From the NCBI RefSeq assembly GCF_000025345.1, contig NC_013757.1, positions 2,542,001 through 2,606,000 on the forward strand: 64,000 nucleotides of DNA, in the 5' to 3' direction. The notes beneath the pieces were generated by a model. That model had not been told where the DNA came from. It searched no databases and worked only from the letters and a program-made list of their open reading frames with translations. The translations under genes and the position numbers were made by a program. This DNA is from Geodermatophilus obscurus DSM 43160. Its GTDB lineage: Bacteria; Actinomycetota; Actinomycetes; Mycobacteriales; Geodermatophilaceae. Of this stretch, positions 41,691-50,777 are shown piece by piece; positions within the stretch are counted from its first letter, which is position 1, and the number at the start of each line of letters is the position of its first letter.

Positions 41691-42581
41691 TCATCCAGCG
41701 GGGCGGGGGGTGGGAGCGCTCGTCGGCGCCGTCGCAACGGGGAGGTCGTCCCCGTTGCGGGGGGAGGGGATCAGCAGGGTGGGATCCGGAGTCCCGCGTC
41801 GTCCACCGGGCGCTGGAGGCACGGTCAGGAGGCCGGCGTCGCGGGCTCGTTGGACCGCCATCAGCCTGTCGCGCACGCCGAGCTTGCGGTACAGGTGTTC
41901 GAGGTGCTTGTGCACCGTCCGGGGGGAGGTCCTCAGGCGGCGGGCGATCGCCTGAGCGGTGAGCCCCTCCCCGAGGAGCCTGAGGACGGCGAATTCGCGT
42001 CTCGTCAAGCGGATGCCGTAGGCGCAGTCGTACTGCTCCGCCGGCACGTCACGGAGCACCCGGTGCTGGCGGACGAGCGCAGCCAGTGCCGGCACGACCA
42101 GGGCAGCCAGGTCGGCATCGGCGTCGTCGTAGTCGTCGTCGGGACGGCTGACGACGTACGACTCGATCCCCTGCCCCACTCGGAGGGGCAGCGCGAGCTG
42201 GTGGGTGATACCGAAGGGACGGGCGAAGGCCGACCACTCGGCGCGCAGCCTCGGACCGGCGACCGCGCGCGGCACCCGGCCCAGGATCTGGGGTGCAGAA
42301 CTGCCCGTGACGGCGTACCAGCGGATGAGCGGGTGCGTGGTGGCGTCGGGGAGGACACCGGACGGCGGCGTCATCGGCAGGAAGCCGACCGGCCAGCCTC
42401 CGACGACGTGGTCCACCCAGGCGCGGTCGACGACGTTCAGCGAGCAGCAGGCCGCATCGAAGGACTCCAGGAGCAAATCCGCCACCTGCGCGTGGGGGAA
42501 CTCGAGTGCCCCGGGCTGCCCCTGCAGGATGTCGCCGACGAGCTCCAGCCACGCTGCATGACGCCTCGTGGTGCGCGACAC
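41691..42581 (-). CDS. LuxR-type regulator with N-terminal sensory domain
   Basis: A 296-residue regulator. The N-terminal ~170 residues look GAF-like (HAAWLELVGDILQGQPGALEF, then LLESFDAACCSLNVVDRAWVDH). The C-terminal HTH is clear: IRLTRREFAVLRLLGEGLTAQAIARRLRTSPRTVHKHLEHLYRKLGVRDRLMAV. It binds DNA as a dimer. GTG 42581 gives the best protein N-terminus; GTG 42641 has a closer GGGAGG and is possible. An inverted repeat at 42674-42689 may be its own operator. It is divergent from the SARP gene across a structured spacer. The signal is unknown. Confidence 0.8.
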   Translation of the reverse strand: MSRTTRRHAAWLELVGDILQGQPGALEFPHAQVADLLLESFDAACCSLNVVDRAWVDHVVGGWPVGFLPMTPPSGVLPDATTHPLIRWYAVTGSSAPQILGRVPRAVAGPRLRAEWSAFARPFGITHQLALPLRVGQGIESYVVSRPDDDYDDADADLAALVVPALAALVRQHRVLRDVPAEQYDCAYGIRLTRREFAVLRLLGEGLTAQAIARRLRTSPRTVHKHLEHLYRKLGVRDRLMAVQRARDAGLLTVPPAPGGRRGTPDPTLLIPSPRNGDDLPVATAPTSAPTPRPAG

Positions 42582-42673
42582 AGAGCTGAGGGTAATCCGC
42601 CGGCGCCGGATCGTGGAGGTCGACTTCGGCCCGGCGGTCACGACCCTCCCAGCTCCGTGTCGCCTGCGGCGAC

Positions 42674-42689
42674 TACGCACAACTGCGTA
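42674..42689. promoter_or_regulatory. Inverted repeat in the LuxR/SARP spacer
   Basis: TACGCA and TGCGTA are perfect six-base half-sites separated by four bases. They lie 33 bases upstream of GTG 42641 and 93 bases upstream of GTG 42581. The geometry fits a LuxR-type dimer site, so autoregulation is plausible. The whole gap 42582-43117 (536 bases) has no gene. Confidence 0.45.
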
Positions 42690-42896
42690 CGGTCCCGGCG
42701 CCGGGACGTGAATAGCGTTCCTGTTCCGCATCTCGTGCGCGTGCGTCCAGGGGGAGTCATGTGGGTCGACGTCGTACACCTGTGTCCGGGGACCACCGGC
42801 GCGAACGAGGGCGGTTGAGGTCGGCCGGGCGCCACCGGGGTGCACCACCCGATCCGCTGGTCGAGCCCCGGGTGACGGGGCGTACGACTCCGTCCA

Positions 42897-42950
42897 CGTG
42901 GGCGGCCGGCCGCCGCCCACGCGCCGACGGGACCGACGCGGTCCGTCGGC
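42897..42950. other. Tandem stem-loops in the LuxR/SARP spacer
   Basis: CGTGGGCGGC and GCCGCCCACG (42897-42921) form a ten-base-pair stem with a five-base loop. Immediately after, 42923-42950 forms a second twelve-base-pair stem with one bulged G and the loop ACG. Two such strong hairpins in a row could be back-to-back terminators or a leader RNA for the SARP gene, 168 bases away. Confidence 0.5.
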
Positions 42951-43117
42951 GGTGACGTGTGTCAGCCCGCTGGTATCCGAGCGGCACGGACACGACTCAG
43001 CAGTACCGGACCCCCAGGAGCAGGTCGGTGGTCCGAGCGACGCAACAGGACCTGGGAGGCGGGTTCTCCTGTGCCGCCACGGGTCCGGTTGCTCGACCGA
43101 GAGGAAGGACCAGTTCC

Positions 43118-43930
43118 GTGGACCGTCCATCAGCTCCCTGTGTCACGTTGCTCGACGGCTTCAACCTCGAGGTCACCGGCCGCGACCGGCGGTCGACCGC
43201 CGGCCTGCCACGTGGCGTGCAGCGCTTGGTCGCACACCTGTGTCTGTCCCACGGGCCGACCCGGACCGCGACGGCCGGCCACCTGTGGCCTGACGTGCCG
43301 GAGGCACATGCGCACGGGAGTCTGCGGTCGGCGCTGTGGCGGCTCAACAAGGTGGCGCCCGGCCTGATCGAGGTGTCGGGGAGTGCACTCCGGCTGGCGG
43401 CAGGCGTCCGTGTCGACGTCCGGGACCTGAACGACTGGGCGCAGCGGGCGATCGCTCCGCCCGGGGGTGCCGACGACGTCGCGGTCCCGGACGCAGCGCT
43501 CCTCGGCGATCTCCTGCCCGGCTGGTACGACGACTGGGTCCTCCTCGAACGCGAGCGGCTGCGCCAGCTCCGCATGCAGGCGCTGGAGGCGGTGGCGGCG
43601 AGACTCGCCTTCCTCGGCCGCCACTGCGAAGCCCTGGAGGCCGCTTATGCCGCGGTCCGCGCCGAACCACTGCGGGAGAGCGCCCACCGGACGGTGGTCC
43701 GTGTCCACCTGGCCCAGGGGAACCTGGCGGAGGCCCTCCGGGCCTACGACTTCTTCCGGACGCTGGTGAACGAGGAGCTGGGCGTGCTCCCGACGGAGCA
43801 GATGACCCGCCTGGTCCAGGACATACCGCGGGTCCGCCGGGCGCTCCACGCGGAGCGCCCGGCTCCCGGAGGAGTCGTGAGCCGGCCCGGCGCGGTGATC
43901 GCCTCGAGGGCCGGACGACGTCCGACGTGA
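43118..43930 (+). CDS. SARP-family transcriptional activator
   Basis: A 270-residue regulator. The N-terminal ~95 residues are a winged-helix (VTLLDGFNLEVTGRDRRSTAGLPRGVQRLVAHL, HLWPDVPEAHAHGSLRSALWRLNKV). Residues ~145-255 are a bacterial transcriptional activator domain: LRQLRMQALEAVAARLAFLGRHCEALEAAYAAVRAEPLRESAHRTVVRVHLAQGNLAEALRAYDFF. It lacks the large ATPase of the long SARPs. GTG 43118 is chosen from AGGAAGGA eight bases upstream. SARPs activate antibiotic or other secondary-metabolite genes, but none lies beside it here. Confidence 0.88.
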   Translation: MDRPSAPCVTLLDGFNLEVTGRDRRSTAGLPRGVQRLVAHLCLSHGPTRTATAGHLWPDVPEAHAHGSLRSALWRLNKVAPGLIEVSGSALRLAAGVRVDVRDLNDWAQRAIAPPGGADDVAVPDAALLGDLLPGWYDDWVLLERERLRQLRMQALEAVAARLAFLGRHCEALEAAYAAVRAEPLRESAHRTVVRVHLAQGNLAEALRAYDFFRTLVNEELGVLPTEQMTRLVQDIPRVRRALHAERPAPGGVVSRPGAVIASRAGRRPT

Positions 43931-44041
43931 CGGGGGTGCCCTGATCCGACCGCTGCGGAACCCGCACGGCCTGTCCGGCTGCTGCCTCCCTGCGTCCGTC
44001 GACGGGCGTCCGGGGACGCGCCTGGCTGGTCGCCGCGATAG

Positions 44042-44280
44042 GTGAGCAGCTCGGACGAACGCCGGCAGTGGATCGATCGCGTGGTTGCGGCCGCGCACCG
44101 TCGGGTCCGCACGGCTGCCGGGACAGGGCGGCAGCGGAAAGCCATCCGACCGACGCCGGCGCGCTCGTCCGCGGGACGGGGAGCCTCTGCGAGCCCACGG
44201 CGCTCCTGCTCCTGCGTCGGGCCGGGACGCCGTCCGCGGTGGCGGGTCATCCGTACGGGGGACTGCACCCCGGGGCCTGA
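44042..44280 (+). pseudogene. Possible frameshifted small gene
   Basis: In the 445-base gap 43931-44375, a frame starting GTG 44042 reads SSSDERRQWIDRVVAAAHRR, then becomes arginine/proline-rich. A frame shifted by one base continues with GALVRGTGSLCEPTALLLLR and GHPYGGLHPGA to a TGA at 44278-44280, with GC-rich third positions typical of coding DNA. Joining the two near 44110-44125 would give one protein of about 80 residues. This may be a decayed gene or a sequencing error. No family is recognised. Confidence 0.35.
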
Positions 44281-44375
44281 CCTCCCACCATGGGTGCTCG
44301 CACGTTGACCGGATCGCGCGGTTCTCGTAAGCCGGACCCTGCAACGCTGCGCAGTACCCCCGTAGGAGAGGCGAC

Positions 44376-44600
44376 GTGGTCGACGACCCCAGTGCGGCAC
44401 TGCTCATCCGCGTCTGGCTCGAGGGCTCCAGGGAGCTCCGGGCGCGGCTCCTCACGGTGCGAGGCGCCACCGCACAGACGCCCGCGGAGGAGGTGACGAT
44501 CGCCGTGACGTCGTCACCCGATGAGGTGCTCGACGCCGTACGGAACTGGCTCGACGACTTCACCCGGGGCGCCACCACCCAGATCGACCAGCCCGGGTGA
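44376..44600 (+). CDS. 74-residue protein, unknown function
   Basis: A small acidic protein with SAALLIRVWLEGSRELRARLLTVRG and EVTIAVTSSPDEVLDAVRNWLDDFTRG, a strand-helix pattern. GTG 44376 is supported by AGGAGAGG just upstream. A weak promoter (TTGACC at 44305, then TAAGCC 17 bases on) precedes it. I recognise no family; such short proteins near regulators may modulate a partner. No signal or membrane segment is visible. Confidence 0.65.
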   Translation: MVDDPSAALLIRVWLEGSRELRARLLTVRGATAQTPAEEVTIAVTSSPDEVLDAVRNWLDDFTRGATTQIDQPG

Positions 44601-44727
44601 GTCCTCAGGCGTGACAGGGCGGGGACGTGGCGGTCCCCGCACACGACGGACCCGACCTCCGAGGCCACTCACCGGGACACGCCGTGCACCCTGTCGTCCG
44701 GGGACCTCCGCCACCTATCGTCGCCAC

Positions 44728-45090
44728 GTGCTGCCCCGATCACCTGGATGGTGGCTGCAGTGCCTCGGTCTGGTGCACGCGGTCGTCGGCGTGGTGCTGT
44801 ACCGGCAGCCGCTGACGCAGATCGCCCGGGACAGGTTCGTCAACTCCGTGCCGGACCTGGGTGACAGGGCCACCGCGTTCTGGTTCATGGTCGCAGCGCC
44901 GACCCTGTGGCTCGGCGGACGGCTTCTCCGATCCGCCGAGTCGCTCGGTGACCTCGCCGCCCAGCGCACCGCGGGCGGGATCCTCACCGTGACCGGCGTC
45001 GTGGGTTCGGCGGTGATGCCCACCAGCGGCTTCTGGGGAGTGGCAGCGGTGGGCATCTCATCGCTGCGCCGGAGCACCCGGCGCAGGTAG
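44728..45090 (+). CDS. Small membrane protein (DUF6463-like)
   Basis: A 120-residue protein with about four hydrophobic helices: WLQCLGLVHAVVGVVLY, RATAFWFMVAAPTLWLGGRLL, TAGGILTVTGVVGSAVM and FWGVAAVGISSL. The conserved layout (Gly-His in the first helix, Arg in FRNS-like loop, and PTSGFW near the end) resembles the DUF6463 family of unknown function. GTG 44728 is the most likely start. It converges on the M14 peptidase gene with 151 bases between. Confidence 0.65.
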   Translation: MLPRSPGWWLQCLGLVHAVVGVVLYRQPLTQIARDRFVNSVPDLGDRATAFWFMVAAPTLWLGGRLLRSAESLGDLAAQRTAGGILTVTGVVGSAVMPTSGFWGVAAVGISSLRRSTRRR

Positions 45091-45241
45091 GCCTCCGGGC
45101 CGGACACCCTGCCCGCGAACCCGCCCCTCCGCTGCCGGGCGGCTGATCGCCGGTAGGGGACTCGATCTGCCGGCTGCGCGGTGACCGATCCCACACCCAT
45201 CGGCCACCGGACCCGTCGCCGAACGCCGTCGCGCGAGTGCC

Positions 45242-48200
45242 TCAGCCCGCCGTGGGTGACGCGCTGGTGAGGCCGCGGACGATCCCCCCGAGGAGCGCTG
45301 CGCGGGCGGCCGGGTCGGGCACCTGTTCGATCCCGAACCCGAGCAGCACGGTGTCCTCGGTGGTGATCGCCGCCCCGACCTGCGACTGCGCCCGCACGAA
45401 GTCCCCGACGTTCGTCGGGCTGCCGGCGGGCGCGCTGGGCACCGTCCACGGCGCGAGGTCGGTCTCGAAGCCCTGCGGATCGGCGGCCGTGCCACCGATC
45501 ACCAGGCGCGTCCGGTCCACGAACACGCCGGCCCCGCCGACGGCCGGGTCGGTGACGTAGCTGATCGCCACCTCGACCTGCCCGCCCCCGTAGGCGGACA
45601 AGTCGAAGCCGACCTGCTGCCAGCCTGCGGAGGTGCCGGTGATCCGGTGCCACGCCCCTGTGGTCCCGGTCGGCTGGCAGGTGTCGCCGCCGGTCAGGTA
45701 GTGCGAGAGGAACGGGTGACGCTGCAGCAGGAGCCCGGTCTCGCAGCCCGTCGGCGGTTCGCTGTCGCTGAGCCCGCCGACCTCCGGCAGCGTCGTCCAG
45801 TCATCGGTGCCGACGGGGCGGGCCTCGACGATGACGTTGTCGTACCCGGTCTCCACGTCGTGGGACAGCGCGAACTCCAGCGTCGGCGTCTGCGCCGCGG
45901 GGACGCCCGTGAGGTCGACGGTGCGGCTGAGCCGCATGTACGAGCTGTCGGCGTGCGCTGCCGCGGCGAACCAGTCGCCCTCGAAGGTCTCGAGGTTGCC
46001 GGGCGGGCCGCCCCGGTACTCGCCGGACACGGCACTCGCGAACTGCGGGAACCGGTTCGGCGGCAGGACGGCGCTCGTGGGGAGGAAGGTCCCGGCCTCG
46101 TCGATCGGGTTGCTCGGCGTGGCCGCCAGCTCCGTGCTGGTGCCGCCGATCGGGGCGCCCGTCCCGTCCAGGAACTCCGGCGCCGCACGCGGCGACCGGG
46201 TGAACGCGCCGAGGTAGTACTGGACGAAGTCGTCCGCGAGCAGCAGGCAGTCGCTGAACGGGTCGGCCGTCACCACGCAGTCCTGGTCCGGCGCGCCGTC
46301 CAGGCCGTAGTAGACGCCGCCGAGCCCCGTGCCCAGGGCGCCGTGGTAGCCAGCCGTCTCACCGGCGAGCGCGAGGGTGCCGCCTCCGTTGAGGTAGTCG
46401 CGGACCGCGAGGGTCAGGAACTGCTGTCGTTCGGCGACGGCCGCGTCCTCCAGCGGAGCGCCGAGGACGTCGGTGAGGACGTCCTCGGCGTCCTGGGTCA
46501 GCCGGTTGTCACCGAGGTACCAGACCACGCTGTGGAAGTGGCCGAGCACCCCGAGGTCGTGCGGCACGCCCTGGGCGGACACGTCCCACACGGCGGAGTC
46601 GACGCCGGCGTCGGTGAGCGCGTCGACGTACTGCTGCGCGTACCGGGGCGCGGTGGTGGCACCCGGCTCGCCGGGGTTGAAGCCCTCGTAGTCCTCGTTG
46701 GCCAGCACCACGACCGACCCGCCGTCGTGTTCCACGGTGTAGCCGAACCGCTCGCTGGTCACCGGGCCGAGGCCGGGCCGCACGCCGGTGAACCACACCT
46801 CGACGTCCTGTCCCACGCGCGCCCCGCGGACCTCCCCGCGGAACTCCGCGTAGTACGTGTCGCCCTCGTCCCCGTAGCGCTCGCCGCCGGCCCACTCGCG
46901 CACGGTCGCGCGCTCTTCGGGCCCGCCGTCGACCCGATAGCGCAGCTCGACGTCGCGCAGGTCCCGCCGGGCCGTGACGGCGACCGTCTGCGGGGTCCCG
47001 TAGGAGACGGGGAAGGGATCGAGCACGAAGTCCGGCACCGTGCGGCCAACGACCGAGACGGGGTTCGACGGGTCCTGCGCCGATCGGGCCACGGCAAGCG
47101 CGAAGGGGAGGTTCTTGTCGAACTCCGCCTGGACCAGCGGCTCCGAGTCGGGGAACTCGAACACGCTGCCGCAGGCGTCGGGCTCGAAGGCGTCGCCGGG
47201 GTCGGCTGCGCTGGCCGTCTGGCACGTCGCCATCTCGGGCGTGAACGCCAGGGTGCCGTAGGCCTCCTGCGCGTGCTCGGTCGTCTCCCCGTTGGTGGTG
47301 TAGAGCTCGGCGGAGATGTCCGGGTCGTAGCCGGGCACCGCCGGATCGGCGTCGTCCCCGGCCAGGGCCTCGTAGACGACGTCGTCGGGCGTCGGGGTGG
47401 CGACCTGCCAGCCGGTGCCGTAGAGCAGCAGTTCCGCCGCCGAGTGGTAGTTGACGAGGAACTCGAAGCCGACCCGGCGCATGAGTCCGTCGAGGGCGCG
47501 CGTCTCGGGTTCGGACGACGGCGCCGGGCCACGGTAGGCCTCGCTGTCCGGCGACGGGGACGAGCCCTCGTCGTCGTAGCCCCAGCGGGTCGGGAAGTTG
47601 CGGTTGGGGTCGACGCCGTCGACCTCGGTGATCACGCCGTCGCCGTCGTTGTCCTGCAGGTTCTTGCGCCACAGCCGGTCGGTGCTGAACGTGTGGTCGT
47701 AGCCGTCCGGGTTCGCCACGGGGACGAACCACAGCTCGGTGCGCTCCAGCAGTTCGCGGAGTCCGGTGTCGGTGCGGTAGCCGTCGAGTACGTGGCGCAT
47801 CAGCCGCCGGGTCATCTCCGGGGTGATCCACTCGCGGGCGTGCTGGGTCGAGACGTACAGCACCGCGGGGCGATGACCGTCGGGCACCCGTGGGGCATCC
47901 GTGGTCACCTTGAACGCGAGGATCTCCTGCCCGGTGACGGATCGGCCGATCACGACCTGCTCCACCAGGTCCGGGTGCGCCGCCGCGAGCGCGACGAACT
48001 CCTCACGCAGCCCGCCCGCACCGCTCCACGGCCGGAAGACACCGGCCGTCGTGGCCGAGGTCTGCGCCGTCGCCGTCCGTGCCTGCAGCGGCACGCCCTG
48101 CGCCATCAGGGCGTCCGCCCTGCGCTCGCCGAGCACGACCTCCACCCGTACCGAGCCGGGAGCGGCACCAGGCGCGGTCAGCACCTCGCGGCGGTCGAGC

Positions 48201-48388
48201 CCGCTGTCCAGCACCAGGTCCAGCTGCTCGGGCGTCAGCTCGCCCGTGTAGGCGACCGAACCCTCGCCACCGGACGCGGGACCGGCGTGCGCGGTGGTCC
48301 CGGTGCCGGCCAGCATCCCCAGCGCGAGCAGCAGGACCAGGAGAGCAGGAACGGGCCTGCCGCGGAAGCGTTCAACCGTGAGCACCAT
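45242..48388 (-). CDS. Secreted M14 zinc carboxypeptidase with long C-terminal region
   Basis: A 1048-residue protein. A signal peptide (residues 1-35, ending TTAHA) directs export. The carboxypeptidase domain (~115-450) has the zinc motif His183-x2-Glu186 (TQHAREW), VANPDGYDHTF and a third ligand His in VNYHSAAELLLY. The long C-terminus includes a region (GSVVVLANEDYEGFNPG) and strand-rich modules ending GWQQVGFDLSAYGGGQVEVAISYVTD, which recall immune-inhibitor-A-type beta domains. It should remove C-terminal residues from proteins outside the cell. ATG 48388 is chosen as it begins the signal peptide; an upstream ATG at 48466 does not. Two or more C-terminal modules are unassigned. Confidence 0.88.
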   Translation of the reverse strand: MVLTVERFRGRPVPALLVLLLALGMLAGTGTTAHAGPASGGEGSVAYTGELTPEQLDLVLDSGLDRREVLTAPGAAPGSVRVEVVLGERRADALMAQGVPLQARTATAQTSATTAGVFRPWSGAGGLREEFVALAAAHPDLVEQVVIGRSVTGQEILAFKVTTDAPRVPDGHRPAVLYVSTQHAREWITPEMTRRLMRHVLDGYRTDTGLRELLERTELWFVPVANPDGYDHTFSTDRLWRKNLQDNDGDGVITEVDGVDPNRNFPTRWGYDDEGSSPSPDSEAYRGPAPSSEPETRALDGLMRRVGFEFLVNYHSAAELLLYGTGWQVATPTPDDVVYEALAGDDADPAVPGYDPDISAELYTTNGETTEHAQEAYGTLAFTPEMATCQTASAADPGDAFEPDACGSVFEFPDSEPLVQAEFDKNLPFALAVARSAQDPSNPVSVVGRTVPDFVLDPFPVSYGTPQTVAVTARRDLRDVELRYRVDGGPEERATVREWAGGERYGDEGDTYYAEFRGEVRGARVGQDVEVWFTGVRPGLGPVTSERFGYTVEHDGGSVVVLANEDYEGFNPGEPGATTAPRYAQQYVDALTDAGVDSAVWDVSAQGVPHDLGVLGHFHSVVWYLGDNRLTQDAEDVLTDVLGAPLEDAAVAERQQFLTLAVRDYLNGGGTLALAGETAGYHGALGTGLGGVYYGLDGAPDQDCVVTADPFSDCLLLADDFVQYYLGAFTRSPRAAPEFLDGTGAPIGGTSTELAATPSNPIDEAGTFLPTSAVLPPNRFPQFASAVSGEYRGGPPGNLETFEGDWFAAAAHADSSYMRLSRTVDLTGVPAAQTPTLEFALSHDVETGYDNVIVEARPVGTDDWTTLPEVGGLSDSEPPTGCETGLLLQRHPFLSHYLTGGDTCQPTGTTGAWHRITGTSAGWQQVGFDLSAYGGGQVEVAISYVTDPAVGGAGVFVDRTRLVIGGTAADPQGFETDLAPWTVPSAPAGSPTNVGDFVRAQSQVGAAITTEDTVLLGFGIEQVPDPAARAALLGGIVRGLTSASPTAG

Positions 48389-48686
48389 GTCGACCGTCCA
48401 GACCGCGTGGCAGGGGGAGCGAGACACGAACGCCTGCACAGGGTCCGCGTGTGACGGCACGTTCACCCGGCGTCCACGCGCGGGTCGGGGCGAGGCGGGA
48501 GCGGGTTCGGGGCGTGCTGCCGCAGCGGTCGCACCCGGTCACACTGCGTGATGAGTGACGCTGGACTCGGTACGCCGGCGCCGTCCCGGTCCCTCGGCCC
48601 GCACGCTGCGGGGGCGGTACGAGCCCCGCGGCCCTGGGCGTCCCCTCGAGCTGCTCCGCTCCCGCCGTGGGTGGCACGATGCGGCC

Positions 48687-49571
48687 ATGGCCTCGCCGCA
48701 GGTGCCTGCCGGCCGGGGCGGCACGGCGTTCGTCCTCGGTGGCGGCGGAGTGCTCGGCGCGGCCGAGGTCGGGATGCTGCAGGCGCTGTTCGAGCACGGC
48801 GTGCGCCCGGACCTGATCGTGGGCACGTCGGTGGGCGCGATCAACGGCGCGCTTGTCGCCGCCGACCCGGCGCCGAGCGCGGTGGACCGGTTGCGCGCCG
48901 TGTGGGAGGAGCTGGCCTCCCGGCAGATCTTCGCCGGGTCCGTGCTGGCCCGCCTGAACACCCTGGCGCGGACCCGCACCCACCTGCACCCGCGTGAGCC
49001 ACTGCGGGACCTGCTCGAGGCCCACCTGCCGGTGCAGACCTTCGCCGAGCTGCGGGTCCCGTTCCAGTGCGTCGCAGCCAGCATCGAGCGGGCCGCCGAG
49101 CGCTGGTTCACCGACGGCGCACTGGTCGAGGCGGTGCTCGCCTCCTGCGCGGTACCCGGGCTGCTGCCCCCGGTGGAGCTCGACGGCGAGCACTACCTGG
49201 ACGGCGGCCTGGTGCACAGCATCCCGGTCGGCCGGGCGGTCGCACTGGGTGCCGACACCGTCTACGTGCTCCACGTCGGGCGGATCGACCGCCCGCTGCG
49301 CCCGCCGACCCGGCCGTGGGAGGTCGCGCTGGTCGCCTTCGAGATCGCCCGCCGGCACCGGTTCGCCGCCGACCTGGCCGCGCTGCCGCCGGGTGTCACG
49401 GTGCACGTGCTGCCCTCGGGGAACCCTGCTCCGCCCGGAGCCGGCAACCTGCGCTACCGCGACTTCGCCGGCGTGCCCGCCCGCATCGACCAGGCCCACG
49501 TCGCGGCCGGCGAGTACCTGGCCCGGAGCGGCGCATCCCGGAGCGGGGCATCCCGGGACGGGGTGGCCTGA
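48687..49571 (+). CDS. Patatin-like phospholipase
   Basis: A 294-residue serine lipase. Residues 18-21 are the glycine-rich oxyanion loop (LGGGGVLG), Ser48 is the nucleophile in GTSVGAING, and YLDGGLVHSIP supplies the catalytic Asp of the dyad. No signal peptide is seen, so it is probably cytoplasmic or membrane-associated. It follows the divergent M14 gene by 298 bases with no other gene. Its stop overlaps the start region of the acyltransferase by a few bases, so the two may remodel the same lipids. C-terminal residues carry a 15-base tandem repeat (RSGASRSGASR, 49524-49553). Confidence 0.88.
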   Translation: MASPQVPAGRGGTAFVLGGGGVLGAAEVGMLQALFEHGVRPDLIVGTSVGAINGALVAADPAPSAVDRLRAVWEELASRQIFAGSVLARLNTLARTRTHLHPREPLRDLLEAHLPVQTFAELRVPFQCVAASIERAAERWFTDGALVEAVLASCAVPGLLPPVELDGEHYLDGGLVHSIPVGRAVALGADTVYVLHVGRIDRPLRPPTRPWEVALVAFEIARRHRFAADLAALPPGVTVHVLPSGNPAPPGAGNLRYRDFAGVPARIDQAHVAAGEYLARSGASRSGASRDGVA

Positions 49572-49572
49572 G

Positions 49573-50676
49573 GTGCTGCCCCCACGCCGCGTCCGCCGGG
49601 TCACCGGTCCGCTCCTCGTCGCCGCACTGGTGGCCGCGGTCGCCCTGCTGCCCGCGCTCGTGGTCGTGGCCGTGGTCGCCTCGGTCTTCCTGCCCGGCCG
49701 GCTGCGCGCGCTGCGGCTGCTGGCCCTCGCGCTCGTGTACCTCGCTCTGGAGGTGACCGGGCTGGTGGTCGCGGGGGTGCTGTGGGTGCTCAGCGGCTTC
49801 GGTCGCCGCTTCGACACCCCGGCGTCCCGGGCCGCCCACTACACCGTCCTGCGGCTGCTGCTCGACGTCCTCATGCGCGTGGCGCAGCGGCTGTTCGCAC
49901 TGCGGCTGGTCACCGACGGCGAGTCCTGGTCGCCGCTGGACGACGGGACACCCGGCTCGACGAACGCCATGGTGGTGCTCTCCCGCCACGCCGGTCCGGG
50001 CGACTCGTTCCTGCTCGTGCACACGCTGATGAACCGCGACCACCTGCGCCAGCCGCGGATCGTGCTCAAGGACCTGCTGCAGCTGGACCCGTTGATCGAC
50101 GTCTACCTCAACCGGCTGCCCAACCACTTCGTCTCGGCCGATCCGGCCGTGGGGTACGGCTCCGAGGAGGCGATCGCCGACCTGGCCCGGAACCTGGGTG
50201 AGGAGGACGCGCTGCTGATCTTCCCCGAGGGCGCGAACTTCACCCCGCAGCGCCGGACCCGGGCCATCCAGCGACTGCGCGACCGGGGCCTGCTGGCCGC
50301 GGTGCGCCGGGCCGAGGCGATGCGGCACCTGCTGCCGCCGCGTCCGGGCGGGGTCGTCGCGGCGCTGCAGTCGGCCCCGCACGCCGACGTCGTCCTCGTC
50401 GCGCACACCGGCCTGGAACACCTGAGCACCGTGCGCGACCTGTGGCGGAGCCTGCCCATGGACAAGACCCTGCACCTGCGCTGGTGGTTCATCCCGGCCG
50501 CCGACGTGCCGCGGGACGAGACCCGGCTGACCGACTGGCTGTACCACTGGTGGGAGACGATCGACGCCTGGATCACCACCACCTCGGCTGCCGCTCAGCG
50601 GGCACCGGACGGGCGTGGTGCCGGTGTACCGGGGATGCCCGACGCGGCCGACGTCCTCAGGAGCGAGCCGTCGTAG
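49573..50676 (+). CDS. PlsC-like membrane acyltransferase
   Basis: A 367-residue protein. The N-terminal ~90 residues hold two or three hydrophobic helices (LLVAALVAAVALLPALVVVAVV ...). The acyltransferase motif His-x4-Asp is present as SRHAGPGDSF, and LIFPEGANFTP is the second block. It probably transfers an acyl chain to a lysophospholipid or polyol. GTG 49573 overlaps the patatin stop region, so they form a deacylation-reacylation pair. The spacing between helix bundle and catalytic block is longer than in PlsC. Confidence 0.82.
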   Translation: MLPPRRVRRVTGPLLVAALVAAVALLPALVVVAVVASVFLPGRLRALRLLALALVYLALEVTGLVVAGVLWVLSGFGRRFDTPASRAAHYTVLRLLLDVLMRVAQRLFALRLVTDGESWSPLDDGTPGSTNAMVVLSRHAGPGDSFLLVHTLMNRDHLRQPRIVLKDLLQLDPLIDVYLNRLPNHFVSADPAVGYGSEEAIADLARNLGEEDALLIFPEGANFTPQRRTRAIQRLRDRGLLAAVRRAEAMRHLLPPRPGGVVAALQSAPHADVVLVAHTGLEHLSTVRDLWRSLPMDKTLHLRWWFIPAADVPRDETRLTDWLYHWWETIDAWITTTSAAAQRAPDGRGAGVPGMPDAADVLRSEPS

Positions 50677-50777
50677 CGAGCCGGCGTCGGACCCGGGTCA
50701 CCCGGCAGGTGCATCCCCGGCAGGGGCGCCCAGGTGCTGACCGCAGATTCGTCCAGCGGGAGGCCGGACCCGGAGCG

